18,354 nt of DNA, from assembly GCA_002339725.1 (NCBI GenBank), contig DDKN01000096.1, forward strand, positions 1 through 18,354, in the 5' to 3' direction. Made by a program: the position numbers and the translations under genes. The first letter of the stretch is position 1, and each line of letters opens with the position of its first letter. The notes beneath the pieces are model-generated. The model did not search any database and was not told where the DNA came from. It saw only the letters and a list, made by a program, of their open reading frames with translations. Positions 1 to 8,047 of the stretch are shown here, piece by piece. Origin of the DNA: Thiobacillus sp. UBA2597. GTDB lineage: Bacteria > Pseudomonadota > Gammaproteobacteria > Burkholderiales > Thiobacillaceae.

Positions 1-94
1 TCCCCATCCATCGCCCCATCTTTTCCTTCCCCTGTTTGCAGCAACCCGCCCGTGCCGGGCGGTTGGATTGTCATTCCGGCCGCGCCGGTTGCGC

Positions 95-1378
95 TTAACC
101 CTCACCTGCGCGGGTTGGCCTGCCTTGCAGCAAGTGGCGCACCTCGATGGCATGACTGGCCTGGCAGGCCCGGTAGGCCAGATACCTGGCCCGGTGGCTG
201 TCGGTCGCACGCACCGTGGCGGCCAGCCAGGGCAGGCTCGCCGCGTCCACGGAAAAGATGCGATAGCCCAGGCCGATCAGGGCGGGCAGCACGCCCGGCA
301 GCTGGGACAGCAGGCCGCAGACCTGGAGGGTCTGGGCCTGGCGCCCGGCAGTGCGCGCCACCATGCCGAGAAAGCGATAGAGCACCGGGGCATAGGCATC
401 CAGATAGCCGCGCAGCTGCGGCTGGTCACGGTCGGCCGCGAACAAACACTGCATCAGGTCGTTGCAGCCCAGGGCGGCGAAGTCGGCAACATTGAGAAAA
501 TCGTTCACCGCCAGGGCCGCGGCCGGTGTCTCCAGCATGGTGCCCACCGGCACCGTGTTGGGCAGTTGGGGCCGAATCTCCGCCTGCAGGCGTTCGAGTT
601 CCGCCAGGTCCGTGACATAGGGCAGTAGGGCCGCCACCCGGTAGCTGCGGGCGAGTTCGGCCAGGGCCGTCAGCTGATCCAGATAGACGCGGCGCACCGG
701 TTCGCTGCTGTACAGGCGCGAACCTTGCAGACCCAGCACGCCGGCGCTGCCCGGGATTTCGCCCAACCAGGCCGGCCGCTTGTCGCCGGCGATGTCGACC
801 AGACGGAAGGTCACGGCCAAGGGGGCGGCCGCCTGGCACAGGCCAGTGAAGGCGGTGATGAGAAAGTCGGCGTCGGGCCGGCGGCCGTCGTCAGGGAACA
901 GGTATTCCGAGCGCACCAGCCCGATGGCCGCCGCGCCCTGACTCAAGGCCCGCGCCGCGCCGGCGGCGCTGGCCACGCTGGCGCGCAGTTCGACTGCCAG
1001 CCCGTCGGCCGTGTGCACGGCCGCGCCCGGCTCCGGCGGGGGTGGAGGCTGGCTGTCCGGCAGTGCCTGGCCGCTGAGCAGGCCGGCCTGGCCGTCCAGA
1101 AACAGCGGCATCCCCTCGACCAGATCCGAAAGGATTTCCCTTGGCGCCAGCACCGTGGGGATGCCACGACTCAGCAGGCGCAGCGCGGGGTGGGAGAAAG
1201 GCGCGCCATCGATGAGCACGACGCCGGCCGGCCGGGTCGCGAGTGCGGCGAGTTCCGCCTGATGCAGCACGACGATGCTGTCCGCGCCCGCGGCCGTGAC
1301 GCCGAAGCGCAGGCTGCCGGCGGCCCGTCCGGGCACGAAGGGCATGACGGCCAGCGGGGCATCTGCATTCAAAGGCAT
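95..1378 (-). CDS. PTS enzyme I-like PEP-utilising protein lacking the HPr-binding domain
   Basis: The protein (427 aa) matches the C-terminal two thirds of PTS enzyme I (PtsI). Residues about 58-80 form the phosphohistidine swivel segment (GAPFSHPALRLLSRGIP) with the candidate phospho-histidine at His63. A proline-rich linker (PPPPPEP, 111-117) leads to a PEP-binding TIM barrel with AIGLVRSEYLF, FRLVDIAGDK, a metal-site Glu in GTMLETP (Glu283), ALGCNDLMQ (Asn306, Asp307), and the acid/base Cys354 in VCG. These residues suggest an intact PEP site. The N-terminal HPr-docking helical domain of enzyme I (normally about 570 aa in total) is absent, so a classical HPr partner is doubtful. A TTG codon at 1384 could also start it. 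I chose the ATG at 1378, which has GGAGAGGAG 8 bases upstream. Its phosphoacceptor cannot be inferred from this window. Confidence 0.8.
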   Translation of the reverse strand: MPLNADAPLAVMPFVPGRAAGSLRFGVTAAGADSIVVLHQAELAALATRPAGVVLIDGAPFSHPALRLLSRGIPTVLAPREILSDLVEGMPLFLDGQAGLLSGQALPDSQPPPPPEPGAAVHTADGLAVELRASVASAAGAARALSQGAAAIGLVRSEYLFPDDGRRPDADFLITAFTGLCQAAAPLAVTFRLVDIAGDKRPAWLGEIPGSAGVLGLQGSRLYSSEPVRRVYLDQLTALAELARSYRVAALLPYVTDLAELERLQAEIRPQLPNTVPVGTMLETPAAALAVNDFLNVADFAALGCNDLMQCLFAADRDQPQLRGYLDAYAPVLYRFLGMVARTAGRQAQTLQVCGLLSQLPGVLPALIGLGYRIFSVDAASLPWLAATVRATDSHRARYLAYRACQASHAIEVRHLLQGRPTRAGEG

Positions 1379-1566
1379 GCGCAAGTCTCCTCTCCTGTCA
1401 GGCTAGACCGTATTCGTGCGTCGCGGCGGAGCCTGCCCCACCCAGGCTGGGCGCCGCAGTCCGGAAATCGCCTAAATTGAGAAAGGCATCGGGTGTGGCG
1501 TGTTGCCGATGGGCGGTTGTCTGTCCATGGGCGCGCGCTGCGGCCCTTTCTGCTGGGGGCGTTCAA

Positions 1567-2028
1567 ATGCAGATCAGTTCCAGCGCGTTTGCGCACAACG
1601 AGACGATTCCGACTCAATACACCTGCGACGGCCAGGATCGGTCGCCACCGCTCGCCTGGAGCGGGGTGCCGGCCGGGGCCCGCAGCCTGGTGCTCATCGT
1701 CGACGATCCCGATGTGCCCGATCCGGCCGCCCCGCGCCGGACCTGGGTGCATTGGCTGCTCTACAACCTGCCACCGGACAGCACGGGGCTGGCCGAGGCG
1801 ACCCAAAGCCTGCCGCCGGGGACGCGCGAAGGCGTCAACGATTGGGGGCGCACCGGCTATGGCGGTCCCTGCCCGCCGATCGGGCGCCATCGCTATTTTC
1901 ACAAGCTCTATGCCCTGGACGTGGTGCTGCCCGACCTGGGCCGGCCCAACAAGGCGGCCCTGGAACGTGCCATGCAGGGGCATATCCTGGCGCAGGCGGA
2001 ACTGATCGGCACCTACAGCCGGCGTTAG
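1567..2028 (+). CDS. PEBP family (YbhB/YbcL-like) protein
   Basis: This is a 153-aa protein of the phosphatidylethanolamine-binding protein family (YbhB/YbcL, Raf-kinase-inhibitor-like). The two family signatures are present: DDPDVPDP at residues 46-53 and GGPCPPIGRHRYFHKLYALD at 99-118, which together build the anion-binding pocket. The length fits E. coli YbhB (about 158 aa). The frame is open back to a TTG at 1477, but the extra 30 residues are arginine- and cysteine-rich, do not look like a signal peptide and have no family counterpart, so I start at the ATG preceded by GGGGGC. The protein is therefore probably cytoplasmic. Its role in bacteria is poorly defined. It ends 6 bp from the convergent hydrolase gene. 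Confidence 0.88.
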   Translation: MQISSSAFAHNETIPTQYTCDGQDRSPPLAWSGVPAGARSLVLIVDDPDVPDPAAPRRTWVHWLLYNLPPDSTGLAEATQSLPPGTREGVNDWGRTGYGGPCPPIGRHRYFHKLYALDVVLPDLGRPNKAALERAMQGHILAQAELIGTYSRR

Positions 2029-2034
2029 CCTTTA

Positions 2035-3219
2035 TCACAGGTGCAGGGCGACCAGGGGCACCTGCATCTCCGATGCGCTCAGGCCGCCGTGTACGCCGAC
2101 ATGGCGGTAGCGCTCTTCGCCCAGCAGCCAGTCGCGCAGGATGGTGCGACCCTGGCCGATCAGCACATAGTCGCCCAGCCGCTCGGCCAGGGCCGGATGG
2201 GCCGGACCCGGGCCGAGCCAGCCCCGGTCCAGGACGGTATCCCGGCGGAAGAGCAGCAGGCGATCGGCCAGATGCTCCCGGATATAGCCTTCGAATCGCG
2301 CCTCACAGCCGGGACGGACATAGGCATAGGCCACACGCGGCTCGCCGCACAGGGGCAGGCGCAGGGTTTGGCGCAGGTCGGGGTGGTCGTCCAGATCGAC
2401 GGTGTCGGCCGGCGTGGTGTCGATGAAGCCGTGGTCGGCGGTCACCAGAATCAGGCTGTCGCTGCCGCGCGCCTCGGTCAGCAGGCCGGCGAAGGCCTCA
2501 TCCAGCTCGGCCAGGGCCTGTGCCACCGGGGCGCTGCCGCTGCCATGTGCATGCGCCAGGCTGTCCAGTTCCGGCCAATAGGCATAAAGATAGCTGGGCT
2601 CGGGCGCGTGCAACAGCCCGCGCAGCAGGGCGAACAGCTCCGCCAGTGTGCCGTAGCCGTGACGCCGGGCGCGCCCCGAGAGGGCGACATTAAAGTCGGA
2701 ATGCACGATGGAGTGCGGGCTGATAACGTGGCAGGGCCGGGGCAGGCGGTCGAACAGGGGGGGTAGGCCGAGCAATTGCGCCGGGTTCACCCCCGCCTCG
2801 CGCAAGTCCTGGCGCCCGGTGCGCAGGCGGAAGGGCAGGGGCGCGGCGATGGCGCCGATCTCGCGGAAATACATGTGCCAGCCGGTGAGGCCGTGCTGTT
2901 GCGGCGCCAGGCCGGTGAGGAAGGTGGGGATGGCGCTCGCCGTGGTCGAAGGGAAGACCGAGCTGATCGGCCCGGTTAGATGCCGGCGCAGGGTGTCGGT
3001 TTGACGCCGCAGGCGCTCGTACCCCAGGCCGTCCACCACCAGGAGCAGCACATGACGCGCTGCGGCCACGCGCTGGGGCGGGAGCAGCGTCAGGGGCGGA
3101 TGGGGGCTCGTCGCGCCCAGGCCGAGGGCGAGGCTGCTCATGAGATTGACCAGGCTGCCGCCGGCGTAATCGGGCAGGCAGAGCGGGGGCGTCTCGGCTG
3201 CCATCGGCGCGCGGCTCAC
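2035..3219 (-). CDS. Alkaline phosphatase-superfamily hydrolase (nucleotide pyrophosphatase/phosphodiesterase type)
   Basis: This 394-aa protein belongs to the type I phosphodiesterase/nucleotide pyrophosphatase branch of the alkaline phosphatase superfamily. Metal-binding and catalytic landmarks are in family order: VVDGLG (Asp63), the nucleophile segment VFPSTTASA (Thr92/Thr93), PELDSLAHAHG with the second-site Asp and His, VTADHGF (Asp-His), and a final HGGLS histidine. No signal peptide or membrane segment is visible, so it is predicted to be cytoplasmic. The substrate is unknown. The start is a GTG 14 bases after the stop of the transglycosylase gene. An ATG at 3204 is an alternative, and neither has a strong ribosome-binding site. 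It is probably the last gene of the proS-led transcript. Confidence 0.85.
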   Translation of the reverse strand: MSRAPMAAETPPLCLPDYAGGSLVNLMSSLALGLGATSPHPPLTLLPPQRVAAARHVLLLVVDGLGYERLRRQTDTLRRHLTGPISSVFPSTTASAIPTFLTGLAPQQHGLTGWHMYFREIGAIAAPLPFRLRTGRQDLREAGVNPAQLLGLPPLFDRLPRPCHVISPHSIVHSDFNVALSGRARRHGYGTLAELFALLRGLLHAPEPSYLYAYWPELDSLAHAHGSGSAPVAQALAELDEAFAGLLTEARGSDSLILVTADHGFIDTTPADTVDLDDHPDLRQTLRLPLCGEPRVAYAYVRPGCEARFEGYIREHLADRLLLFRRDTVLDRGWLGPGPAHPALAERLGDYVLIGQGRTILRDWLLGEERYRHVGVHGGLSASEMQVPLVALHL

Positions 3220-3232
3220 CGGGCGCCCGGGC

Positions 3233-3874
3233 TCAGCCGCCTTTTTTGACGGCGTGCGGCACCGGGCGGTAGCTGGCCGGCAGCACCCCGGTGGTCCAGC
3301 GCTTGCGCCAGGCGGCGTAGACGGCGTTGGGATACTGGGCCTGACCCAGGCTGCCGTTGTAGCGGCCCAATGCCCGGAACAGGTCGCCCCGCTCGATGTC
3401 CAGGTAATGGCGCAGGATGGTGCAGCCGTAACGCAGATTGGTACGCAGATGGAACAGGTTCTGGTCGCGGCTGCCGATCAGGTCGACCCAGAACGGCATC
3501 ACCTGCATGTAGCCGCGGGCCGAGGCGCTGGACACGGCGTATTTGCGAAAGCCGCTTTCGACTTCGATCAGGCCCAGCACCAGCTCCGGGTCGAGCCCGG
3601 CGCGGGTCGCCTCATAGTGCACGGTGGCCAGAAAATCGCGCCGGTATTCGGCATCGGGGATGAAGCGGGCCAGGCGCTGGGAGATGACGCCGAGCCAGGC
3701 CTGGACCTCGGGGGCATCGGCAAAGGCGGCCTCGACCGCGGCATCGGCCACGGTCTTCGAGAGCTGGGCCCTGACGCTGGCCGACAGGGGCTCGTACTTC
3801 TGGGCGCCGGCCAGGGCGGAACCCGCCGTCAGCCCCAGCGCCAGGATCAGTAGCCGCACCCGCCGTTCGTTCAC
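3233..3874 (-). CDS. Lytic transglycosylase, SLT domain, secreted
   Basis: This is a 213-aa soluble-lytic-transglycosylase-type enzyme that cleaves the MurNAc-GlcNAc bond of peptidoglycan. Residues 1-22 form a signal peptide: basic start NERR, hydrophobic core LLILALGLTAG, and an SALA cleavage region. The catalytic motif IEVESGF holds Glu106. It is followed by SSASARGYMQVMPFW and, further on, ALGRYNGS, the conserved Asn-Gly segment. I start at the GTG whose last bases overlap the proS stop (GTGA), a typical coupled junction. An ATG at 3898 would add eight residues before the signal peptide and lengthen the overlap. Location is periplasm or outer-membrane associated. There is no lipobox cysteine. 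Confidence 0.9.
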   Translation of the reverse strand: MNERRVRLLILALGLTAGSALAGAQKYEPLSASVRAQLSKTVADAAVEAAFADAPEVQAWLGVISQRLARFIPDAEYRRDFLATVHYEATRAGLDPELVLGLIEVESGFRKYAVSSASARGYMQVMPFWVDLIGSRDQNLFHLRTNLRYGCTILRHYLDIERGDLFRALGRYNGSLGQAQYPNAVYAAWRKRWTTGVLPASYRPVPHAVKKGG

Positions 3875-5577
3875 GCCTTCACCCGCTCCTCGATCCATCG
3901 GGCCGCTTCGGCCTGGGGCAGCTTGGTCGCTGCCGCGTCCTGGCGCCCCTGGTATTCCAGCTGGCCCTCTTTCAGGCCGCGCTCGCTGACCACCACCCGA
4001 TGCGGCACACCGATCAGTTCCATGTCGGCGAACATCACGCCGGGTCGCTCGTCGCGGTCGTCCAGCAGCACATCGATATCGGCCGCTTTCAGCTGATTAT
4101 AGAGGGCATCGGCCGCCGCTTTCACGGTGGGGTTCTTGTGGTAGCCCAGGGCGACGATGGCCAGCTCGAACGGGGCGATGCTTTGGGGGAAGACGATGCC
4201 GCGCTCGTCATGGCCCTGCTCGATGGCGGCGGCGACGATGCGGGAGACGCCGATGCCGTAACAGCCCATGATCATGGTCTGGCTCTTGCCCTGCTCGTCG
4301 AGGAACCTGGCCTCCAGCGCCTCGGAATACTTGGTGCCGAGCTTGAAGATATGCCCCACCTCGATGCCCCGACACAAGCTGAGCCGGCCCTTGCCGTCGG
4401 GGCTGGGGTCGCCCTCCACCACGTTGCGGATGTCGGCGAACACCGGCTCGGGCAGGTCGCGCCCGAAATTGACGCCGGTCAGGTGATAGCCCGCGACGTT
4501 GGCGCCGCAGACGAAATCGGCGAGGTTCATCAGGGCGCGGTCGGCGATGATGGGCAGCTTGAGGCCGACCGGGCCGATCGAGCCGGGCGGGCAGCCGGCG
4601 GCGGCGTGGACCTCGGCGTCCGTGGCGAAGGTGAGCGGCGCAAAGACCCCGGTCAGCTTGCCGGCCTTGACCTCGTTCAGCTCGTGGTCGCCGCGCAGGA
4701 GCAGGGCGACCAGGCCCTTCTCGCCCTTGACGATCAAGGTCTTCACCACCTTGTCGGCCGGCACCTTGAGGAACGCGGTGACCTCGGCGATGCTGTGCTG
4801 GCCCGGGGTGGCAACTTCCTGCATGGGCTGGCTTGGGGCCGGGCGGGCATCCTGCGGTGGCAGCCCCTCGGCCAGCTCCACGTTGGCGGCGTAGTCGGAG
4901 TTGGGGCAATAGGCGATGGCGTCCTCGCCCGAGTCGGCCAGGACGTGGAATTCGTGCGAGCCGGAGCCGCCGATGGCGCCGGTGTCGGCCGCCACGGCCC
5001 GGAACTTGAGACCCAGCCGGGTGAAGATGCGGCTGTAGGTGTCGTACATCACGCGATAGGTCGCGTCCAGGCTGGCCTCGTCGGCGTGGAAGGAATAGGC
5101 GTCCTTCATCAGGAACTCGCGCGCGCGCATGACGCCGAAGCGGGGCCGGATCTCGTCGCGGAACTTGGTCTGGATCTGGTAGAAATTCACCGGCAGCTGG
5201 CGATAGGAGCGGATCTCGCGGCGGGCGATGTCGGTGATCACCTCCTCGTGGGTGGGGCCAAACAGGAAGTCGCGCTCGTGACGGTCCTTGATCTTCAGCA
5301 TCTGCGGGCCGAACACCTCCCAGCGGCCCGATTCCTGCCAAAGCTCGGCCGGGATCACCGCCGGCATCAACAGCTCGATCGCCCCGGCCCGGTCCATCTC
5401 CTCGCGCACGATGGTCTCCACCTTGCGCAGGATGCGCAGGCCCAGCGGCATCCAGGTATAGAGGCCGGAACCCAAACGCTTGATCAGGCCGGCCCGGAGC
5501 ATCAGCTTGTGGCTGACGAGCTCGGCCTCGGCCGGGGCCTCTTTGCTGGTGGAGAGGAAGAATCGGGAGGTGCGCAT
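3871..5577 (-). CDS. proS: Prolyl-tRNA synthetase (bacterial type, with editing domain)
   Basis: ProS (568 aa; E. coli about 572) charges tRNA-Pro with proline. The class II catalytic core begins at MRTSRFFLSTSKEAPAEAEL and continues through motif 1 (LASGLYTW-like, here LGSGLYTWMPLG) and motif 2 (FRDEIRPRFGVMRAREFLMK). The INS editing domain, which clears mischarged Ala-tRNA, lies at about residues 225-400. Motif 3 (MGCYGIGVSRIVAAAIEQ) and a C-terminal anticodon-binding domain with LLDDRDERPGVMFADMEL follow. The frame is open 14 codons further upstream, but alignment to known ProS places the start at this ATG. The next gene, the transglycosylase, overlaps its stop by 4 bp. The gene is divergent from the methyltransferase-like gene, with 42 bp between the start codons. 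Confidence 0.98.
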   Translation of the reverse strand: MRTSRFFLSTSKEAPAEAELVSHKLMLRAGLIKRLGSGLYTWMPLGLRILRKVETIVREEMDRAGAIELLMPAVIPAELWQESGRWEVFGPQMLKIKDRHERDFLFGPTHEEVITDIARREIRSYRQLPVNFYQIQTKFRDEIRPRFGVMRAREFLMKDAYSFHADEASLDATYRVMYDTYSRIFTRLGLKFRAVAADTGAIGGSGSHEFHVLADSGEDAIAYCPNSDYAANVELAEGLPPQDARPAPSQPMQEVATPGQHSIAEVTAFLKVPADKVVKTLIVKGEKGLVALLLRGDHELNEVKAGKLTGVFAPLTFATDAEVHAAAGCPPGSIGPVGLKLPIIADRALMNLADFVCGANVAGYHLTGVNFGRDLPEPVFADIRNVVEGDPSPDGKGRLSLCRGIEVGHIFKLGTKYSEALEARFLDEQGKSQTMIMGCYGIGVSRIVAAAIEQGHDERGIVFPQSIAPFELAIVALGYHKNPTVKAAADALYNQLKAADIDVLLDDRDERPGVMFADMELIGVPHRVVVSERGLKEGQLEYQGRQDAAATKLPQAEAARWIEERVKA

Positions 5578-5609
5578 GATAGGCTTGGGGGCTTCGGAAT
5601 AAAGCGCGG

Positions 5610-5635
5610 ATTCTAGCAAATGCGGTTGTTTTCAA
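5610..5635 (-). promoter_or_regulatory. Predicted proS promoter (extended -10)
   Basis: On the minus strand an extended -10, TGC-TAGAAT (TAGAAT at 5610-5615), lies 32 bp before the proS ATG. TTGAAA is at 5630-5635, but the 14-bp spacer is too short for an ideal -35, so the extended -10 would have to carry the promoter. Part of it lies inside the start of the divergent gene. The bases after the -10 read CCGCGCTTTA, nearly the same as after the decarboxylase -10. Confidence 0.5.
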
Positions 5636-6411
5636 GGCAGCGTCAGGGCCGGGCCGATTTCGACCCGGTCGAGGTGAGCGAGAAGGGCGGCATCCGCTTC
5701 CTGCACCTGGGCGGCACCGCCGTGCAGAGCGCCATGCGCCTGCGCGACCCGTTCGCCCTGGAGCTGGAGTACACCCGGGCGATGATGGCCTTCCTGCTGT
5801 TTCATCCCGAGCCGCGCGAGGCGGCCCTGATCGGCCTGGGCGGCGGCTCGCTGGCCAAATTCATCCATCGCCGTCTGCCCGAATGCCGGCTGAGCGCGGT
5901 GGAATTGAACCCGGAGGTGATCGCGGCCGCGCGGGCCTATTTCTTCCTGCCGCCCGACGACGCCCGGCTGAGCGTGATCGAGGGCGATGGCGCCGCCTTC
6001 GTCGCCGGACAGCCGGAGAGCCGGGACGTGTTACTGGTCGATGCCTACGACGCCAAACGCATCGTCGAGGCCCTGGCCAGCGAGGCCTTCTATCAGGCCT
6101 GCCATGCCCACCTGCGGCCGGGCGGGGTGGCGGCCTTCAACCTGTGGGGCTCGGAAGACCGTTTTGGCCTGTATTTTCACCGGATCAATCTGGCCTTCGG
6201 CAGCCACTGCCTGATTTTGCCGGCCGAAAAGCGGAGCAACGTCATCGTCTTCGGCTTCAAGCCGCCGCTGCCGGAAACGGCCTTCGCCCCCTTGGCTGAG
6301 CGGGCGCGCGCCTTGGAAGAGCGCCTGGGCCTGGAATTTACGGGCTTTCTCGACCGCATGCGGGCCTTCAATGCCGTGACCGACCGGGGTTTCGTGCTGG
6401 GGGATGGCTGA
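5620..6411 (+). CDS. Spermidine synthase-fold (PF01564-like) SAM-binding protein
   Basis: This 263-aa protein has the Rossmann fold of spermidine synthases and related methyltransferases. GLGGGSLAKF (residues 72-81) is the nucleotide-binding loop, SAVELNPEVI holds Glu95 for the ribose, EGDG is at 121-124 and LLVDAYD at 138-144. The gatekeeping DxxDPxG pattern of true aminopropyltransferases is not preserved (here DAYDAK), so polyamine synthesis should not be assumed. It could be a methyltransferase or an aminopropyltransferase paralogue of unknown substrate. The start ATG follows GCGGATTC, a weak ribosome-binding site. It sits between proS and rppH, which are direct divergent neighbours in many betaproteobacteria. 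Confidence 0.8.
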   Translation: MRLFSRQRQGRADFDPVEVSEKGGIRFLHLGGTAVQSAMRLRDPFALELEYTRAMMAFLLFHPEPREAALIGLGGGSLAKFIHRRLPECRLSAVELNPEVIAAARAYFFLPPDDARLSVIEGDGAAFVAGQPESRDVLLVDAYDAKRIVEALASEAFYQACHAHLRPGGVAAFNLWGSEDRFGLYFHRINLAFGSHCLILPAEKRSNVIVFGFKPPLPETAFAPLAERARALEERLGLEFTGFLDRMRAFNAVTDRGFVLGDG

Positions 6412-6473
6412 CTTTTCTCCCGCCGCGAAGGGTGGGAGAATGTGACCAATTCATGAACTTGCAAGGTGCGGCC

Positions 6474-7019
6474 ATGATCGACAAAGACGGTTACCGGCCG
6501 AATGTCGGGATTGTCCTCTGCAATGCCCGCAACGAAGTGTTCTGGGGCAAGCGCATCCGCCAGTCCTCCTGGCAATTTCCCCAGGGCGGGATCAAAAGTG
6601 GCGAATCGGCCGAAGAGGCCATGTTCCGCGAGCTGACCGAGGAGGTCGGCCTGGCGCCCGAGCACGTGCGCATTCTCGGGCGCACCCGGGGCTGGCTGAA
6701 ATACGATGTACCCAAGGACTGGGTGCGGCGCGAGTGGCGCGGCCACTACCGGGGTCAGAAGCAAATCTGGTTCCTGCTGCGTCTCGTCGGCCGTGAATGC
6801 GACGTCAAGCTGCGCGCCAGCGAGCATCCGGAGTTCGATGCCTGGCGCTGGAACCAGTATTGGCAGCCGGTGCAGGAAGTGGTCGAATTCAAGCGCGAGG
6901 TCTACCGCCTGGCCCTGGGCGAGCTCGAGCGCTTCCTGCAGGTGGATGCCCTGCCCCGGGTGCGCCATCCCTACCTGCATCCGGTGCAGCTCCATGGCGG
7001 ACGCGGCAGCGGACGCTGA
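6474..7019 (+). CDS. rppH: RNA pyrophosphohydrolase (Nudix)
   Basis: RppH (181 aa) removes pyrophosphate from the 5' end of triphosphorylated mRNA, which opens it to RNase E decay. The N-terminus MIDKDGYRPNVGIV is the family hallmark. The Nudix box spans residues 38-60 (GG..SGE....MFRELTEEVG) with the metal-binding glutamates. GQKQIWFLL and PEFDAWRW, typical of RppH rather than other Nudix enzymes, follow. The frame is open upstream, but I choose the ATG that has AAGGTG 6 bases before it and matches the E. coli N-terminus. It is in line with the CBS-domain gene, 26 bp downstream. A hairpin (TTCTCCC 6415-6421 with GGGAGAA 6434-6440) lies just upstream, with no T-run. Confidence 0.96.
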   Translation: MIDKDGYRPNVGIVLCNARNEVFWGKRIRQSSWQFPQGGIKSGESAEEAMFRELTEEVGLAPEHVRILGRTRGWLKYDVPKDWVRREWRGHYRGQKQIWFLLRLVGRECDVKLRASEHPEFDAWRWNQYWQPVQEVVEFKREVYRLALGELERFLQVDALPRVRHPYLHPVQLHGGRGSGR

Positions 7020-7045
7020 TTGTGTGAATCGAACAGGAAAAATTC

Positions 7046-7639
7046 ATGGACAAGGCTTACAGTGTGATCGCCTCCGCCCCGGTGCAGAAGGGTGCCACCT
7101 TCCACCGGCCGACCCAGGAACTGGCCCAGAGCGTGACGTTGGATGACCCCGCCCTGATGGTGATGACCGATTTCCGGGCGGTGACGGCGCATACCATTCA
7201 CCCCCTGGAAAGCATCGAGGCGGCCCGGCTCAAGATGATCCATCGCGGCGTGCGCCTGCTGCTGGTGGTGGACGAGCAGAACCAGATACTCGGCCTGATC
7301 ACCGCGACCGATCTGACCAGCGAGAAGCCGGTGCAGATCATCCAGGCCCAGGGCATTCGCCACAATGATGTCCTGGTCAAGGACATCATGACCCCGCGCG
7401 AGAAGCTCGAGGCCTTGTGCATGGACGACGTGGTCAAGGCCAAGGTGGGCGATGTGGTCGCCACCCTGCAGGCCTGTGGCCGGCAGCATGCCCTGGTGGC
7501 CGAGCGCCAGTCTGACCGCAGCCAGATCGTGCGCGGCCTCTTCTCCGTCAGCCAAATCAGCCGCCAGCTCGGCGCCCCGGTGCAGACCCAGGAGATCGCC
7601 CGCACCTTCGCCGAGATCGGGGCGGAACTGATCCGCTAG
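7046..7639 (+). CDS. Protein with tandem CBS domains
   Basis: The protein (197 aa) consists mainly of a Bateman module. CBS 1 is at about residues 41-92 (DFRAVTAHTIHPLESIEAA through LGLITATDL). CBS 2 is at about 111-175 (VKDIMTPREKLEALCMDD through VRGLFSVSQISRQLG). CBS pairs usually bind adenosine nucleotides and act as energy or redox sensors, but no effector domain is attached. A 40-residue N-terminal extension and a short C-terminal helix (QEIARTFAEIGAELIR) complete it. The ribosome-binding site AGGAAA sits 8 bases before the ATG. The unknown gene starting 3 bp after its stop is almost certainly co-transcribed and may be a partner. Confidence 0.9.
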   Translation: MDKAYSVIASAPVQKGATFHRPTQELAQSVTLDDPALMVMTDFRAVTAHTIHPLESIEAARLKMIHRGVRLLLVVDEQNQILGLITATDLTSEKPVQIIQAQGIRHNDVLVKDIMTPREKLEALCMDDVVKAKVGDVVATLQACGRQHALVAERQSDRSQIVRGLFSVSQISRQLGAPVQTQEIARTFAEIGAELIR

Positions 7640-7642
7640 CCC

Positions 7643-8008
7643 ATGCAATTGACGGTGCGCCCGGCACAAGCGGTCCTGTGCGCACCGGATTGGCAGGCGG
7701 CGCAGCCCTTGTGGCAGCGGGTGCCCAAGCGCGATGCGGACGGCGCCCTGCTCGCCGATTTCATGATGATCGCCCCCGCCCTCAAGCGTTGCCGGCCCGA
7801 TGAGCTGACGCTCTGGCTGGCGCGGGTGGAAGGGGCGCTCAAACGGTTTGAATCGAGCGTGGTCTTCGCCGACTTCAATCTGCGGCTGAATCTGCTTTGG
7901 GTGTCTCACCGCAGCCAGCCCGGTTTGGGCGCCCGGCTCGTGGCGGCGCTGCGGGCCGCGGCCCCCGAGCTGCGCCTGGTCGCCCATGCCCCCGATCTGC
8001 CGGACTGA
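7643..8008 (+). CDS. Conserved-looking hypothetical protein (121 aa)
   Basis: I do not recognise this protein as a named family. It starts 3 bp after the CBS-domain gene and keeps the high-GC codon use of its neighbours, so it is very probably real and translated from the same message. It is a compact alpha/beta protein with no signal peptide, membrane segment or cysteine-rich motif. The middle reads LLADFMMIAPALKR and then VVFADFNLRLNLLWVSHR, which look like a buried strand pair, and the end reads ELRLVAHAPDL. It ends about 10 bp before the predicted apbC promoter. Confidence 0.75.
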   Translation: MQLTVRPAQAVLCAPDWQAAQPLWQRVPKRDADGALLADFMMIAPALKRCRPDELTLWLARVEGALKRFESSVVFADFNLRLNLLWVSHRSQPGLGARLVAALRAAAPELRLVAHAPDLPD

Positions 8009-8017
8009 AGCCCGGGC

Positions 8018-8047
8018 TTGGCGCGCCGGATAATAATTGAGTAAAAT
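8018..8047 (+). promoter_or_regulatory. Predicted apbC promoter
   Basis: A -35 TTGGCG (8018-8023) and a -10 TAAAAT (8042-8047) are separated by 18 bp in an AT-rich pocket of otherwise GC-rich DNA. This would give a leader of about 145 nt before apbC. The -10 lies inside the IscR-like site at 8033-8057. Within the leader, TTCCCG (8101-8106) can pair with CGGGAA (8124-8129). Confidence 0.55.

Noticed and set aside
46..62. Hairpin CCGCCC/GGGCGG downstream of the enzyme I-like gene as its terminator
   Set aside because: No T-run follows in the minus-strand direction, so I could not call it a terminator.
1477..1566. An N-terminal extension of the PEBP protein as a signal peptide
   Set aside because: The 30 residues have charged and cysteine residues in the would-be hydrophobic core and start at TTG. 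Family members of normal length start at 1567.
6415..6440. Hairpin before rppH as a terminator
   Set aside because: A good 7-bp stem, but no T-run on either strand and only about 30 bp before the rppH ATG. Left as an unnamed hairpin in the rppH entry.
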